64,000 nt of DNA. It comes from Acanthopleura granulata (Eukaryota > Mollusca > Polyplacophora > Chitonida > Chitonidae). Both the position numbers and the translations under genes were made by a program. The stretch is from NCBI GenBank assembly GCA_016165875.1, contig JABBOT010000004.1, forward strand, positions 14,881,672 to 14,945,671, given 5' to 3'. Each line of letters opens with the position of its first letter. Position 1 is the first letter of the stretch. Positions 63,508 through 64,000 of this stretch are shown here, piece after piece. Below the pieces are notes generated by a model. It was not told the origin of the DNA, ran no database searches, and was given only the letters and a program-made list of their open reading frames with translations.

Positions 63508-63704
63508 AAGGCGAATCAGCATTGCAGAAATCTCTCGAGATCACACTGGTTTTGGATGAGACAGAGTGGGGACTCTAGCGCCCAACAACAACAACAACAG
63601 CATTGTTAACCTCCCTGAAATCACAGTAGTTCGCGAGAGCCACCACCCTGTCTCATCCAAAACCACCGTGATCTGAAGAGACTTCGGCAATACCGATACG
63701 GCTT
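63508..63704. repeat. Long imperfect inverted repeat: 73-bp arms, 51-bp loop
   Basis: The arms 63508-63580 and 63632-63704 align without gaps as reverse complements, by hand 59 of 73 identical. The core TGGTTTTGGATGAGACAG is exact in both. The loop contains an (AAC)n run. The transcript could fold into one long stem. A foldback transposon is the likeliest origin; a structured RNA is possible. No clear target duplication is seen at the ends. Confidence 0.8.
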
Positions 63705-64000
63705 ATTATTTCACAGCTTCACATCTCCGTCGCTAATCATTTTTCTATATATATGTATGCAGTTATTGAAATTTTTTCAAGAGTGTGTGTTACTAAGGTG
63801 ACCATGTCTTGGCTGCTGAAGATAGAGCAGGTAACAACCTGTTTTATTTCTGGCTTGTACTCGCCTGACCTACATGGCTTGAGTGATAATTTATTTCTTT
63901 GAAGTGTTTAGAAAACACTTACTAGTGTAGAGCAAAGTTTTTCTAGTCATGCTTGTTTGATGAATGGTTCAATCCTAGTGAGATTTCTCCAGGCAACCTG
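63705..64000. other. Non-coding right edge; nothing specific seen
   Basis: AT-rich sequence to the window end without recognised exon or repeat. Confidence 0.35.

Overview
The window is AT-rich metazoan nuclear DNA with one coding exon I can support. It most resembles a mollusc or a closely related lophotrochozoan. The reasons are a plexin-type exon with spliceosomal junctions, CpG depletion broken by a few CpG-dense patches, many TACATGTA-type words, and SINE copies whose 3' part matches, from memory, a repeat common in mollusc genomes. I see no bacterial genes, no operons, no complete tRNA or rRNA gene and no CRISPR. Nearly all other open frames are short, AT-rich and unrecognisable, and I do not annotate them.

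Layout. At 427-1538 on the minus strand lies the first coding exon of a plexin: start codon, signal peptide and about the first two thirds of the sema domain. The rest of the gene lies off the left edge. Its 5' UTR is spliced to an exon upstream, at higher coordinates. Two promoter candidates could feed it: a CpG-dense patch at 6.30-6.88 kb with minus-strand splice donors, and a second patch at 42.88-43.14 kb. The second has an NRF1-like site and outward-facing donors on both strands. By inspection the base skew also flips there: to its left the plus strand tends to A+C, to its right T+G. That is what divergent transcription from about 43.0 kb would leave. I infer a long plexin 5' intron (up to about 41 kb) on the left and the 5' non-coding part of an unidentified plus-strand gene on the right, with a possible internal promoter at 57.1-57.5 kb.

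The space between holds scattered GC-richer islands that look like candidate cis-regulatory elements (main ones at 2.9, 5.2-5.8, 8.3, 12.9, 14.6, 17.5-19.0, 27.1-27.7, 29.4, 45.0, 50.4, 51.8, 58.2, 62.2-62.8 and 63.0-63.3 kb). It also holds three copies of a ~0.2 kb MITE with ~33 bp inverted ends and TA flanks, at least three copies of a tRNA-headed SINE, a diverged satellite at 20.0-20.7 kb, a 20-bp minisatellite at 24.2 kb, and a long imperfect inverted repeat at 63.5-63.7 kb.

I found no clear new gene system. The most useful leads are the divergent promoter with its skew switch, the long non-coding plexin 5' region, the MITE family, the 73-bp-arm inverted repeat, and a cluster of the word TTTATGGCC between 8.4 and 24.9 kb.
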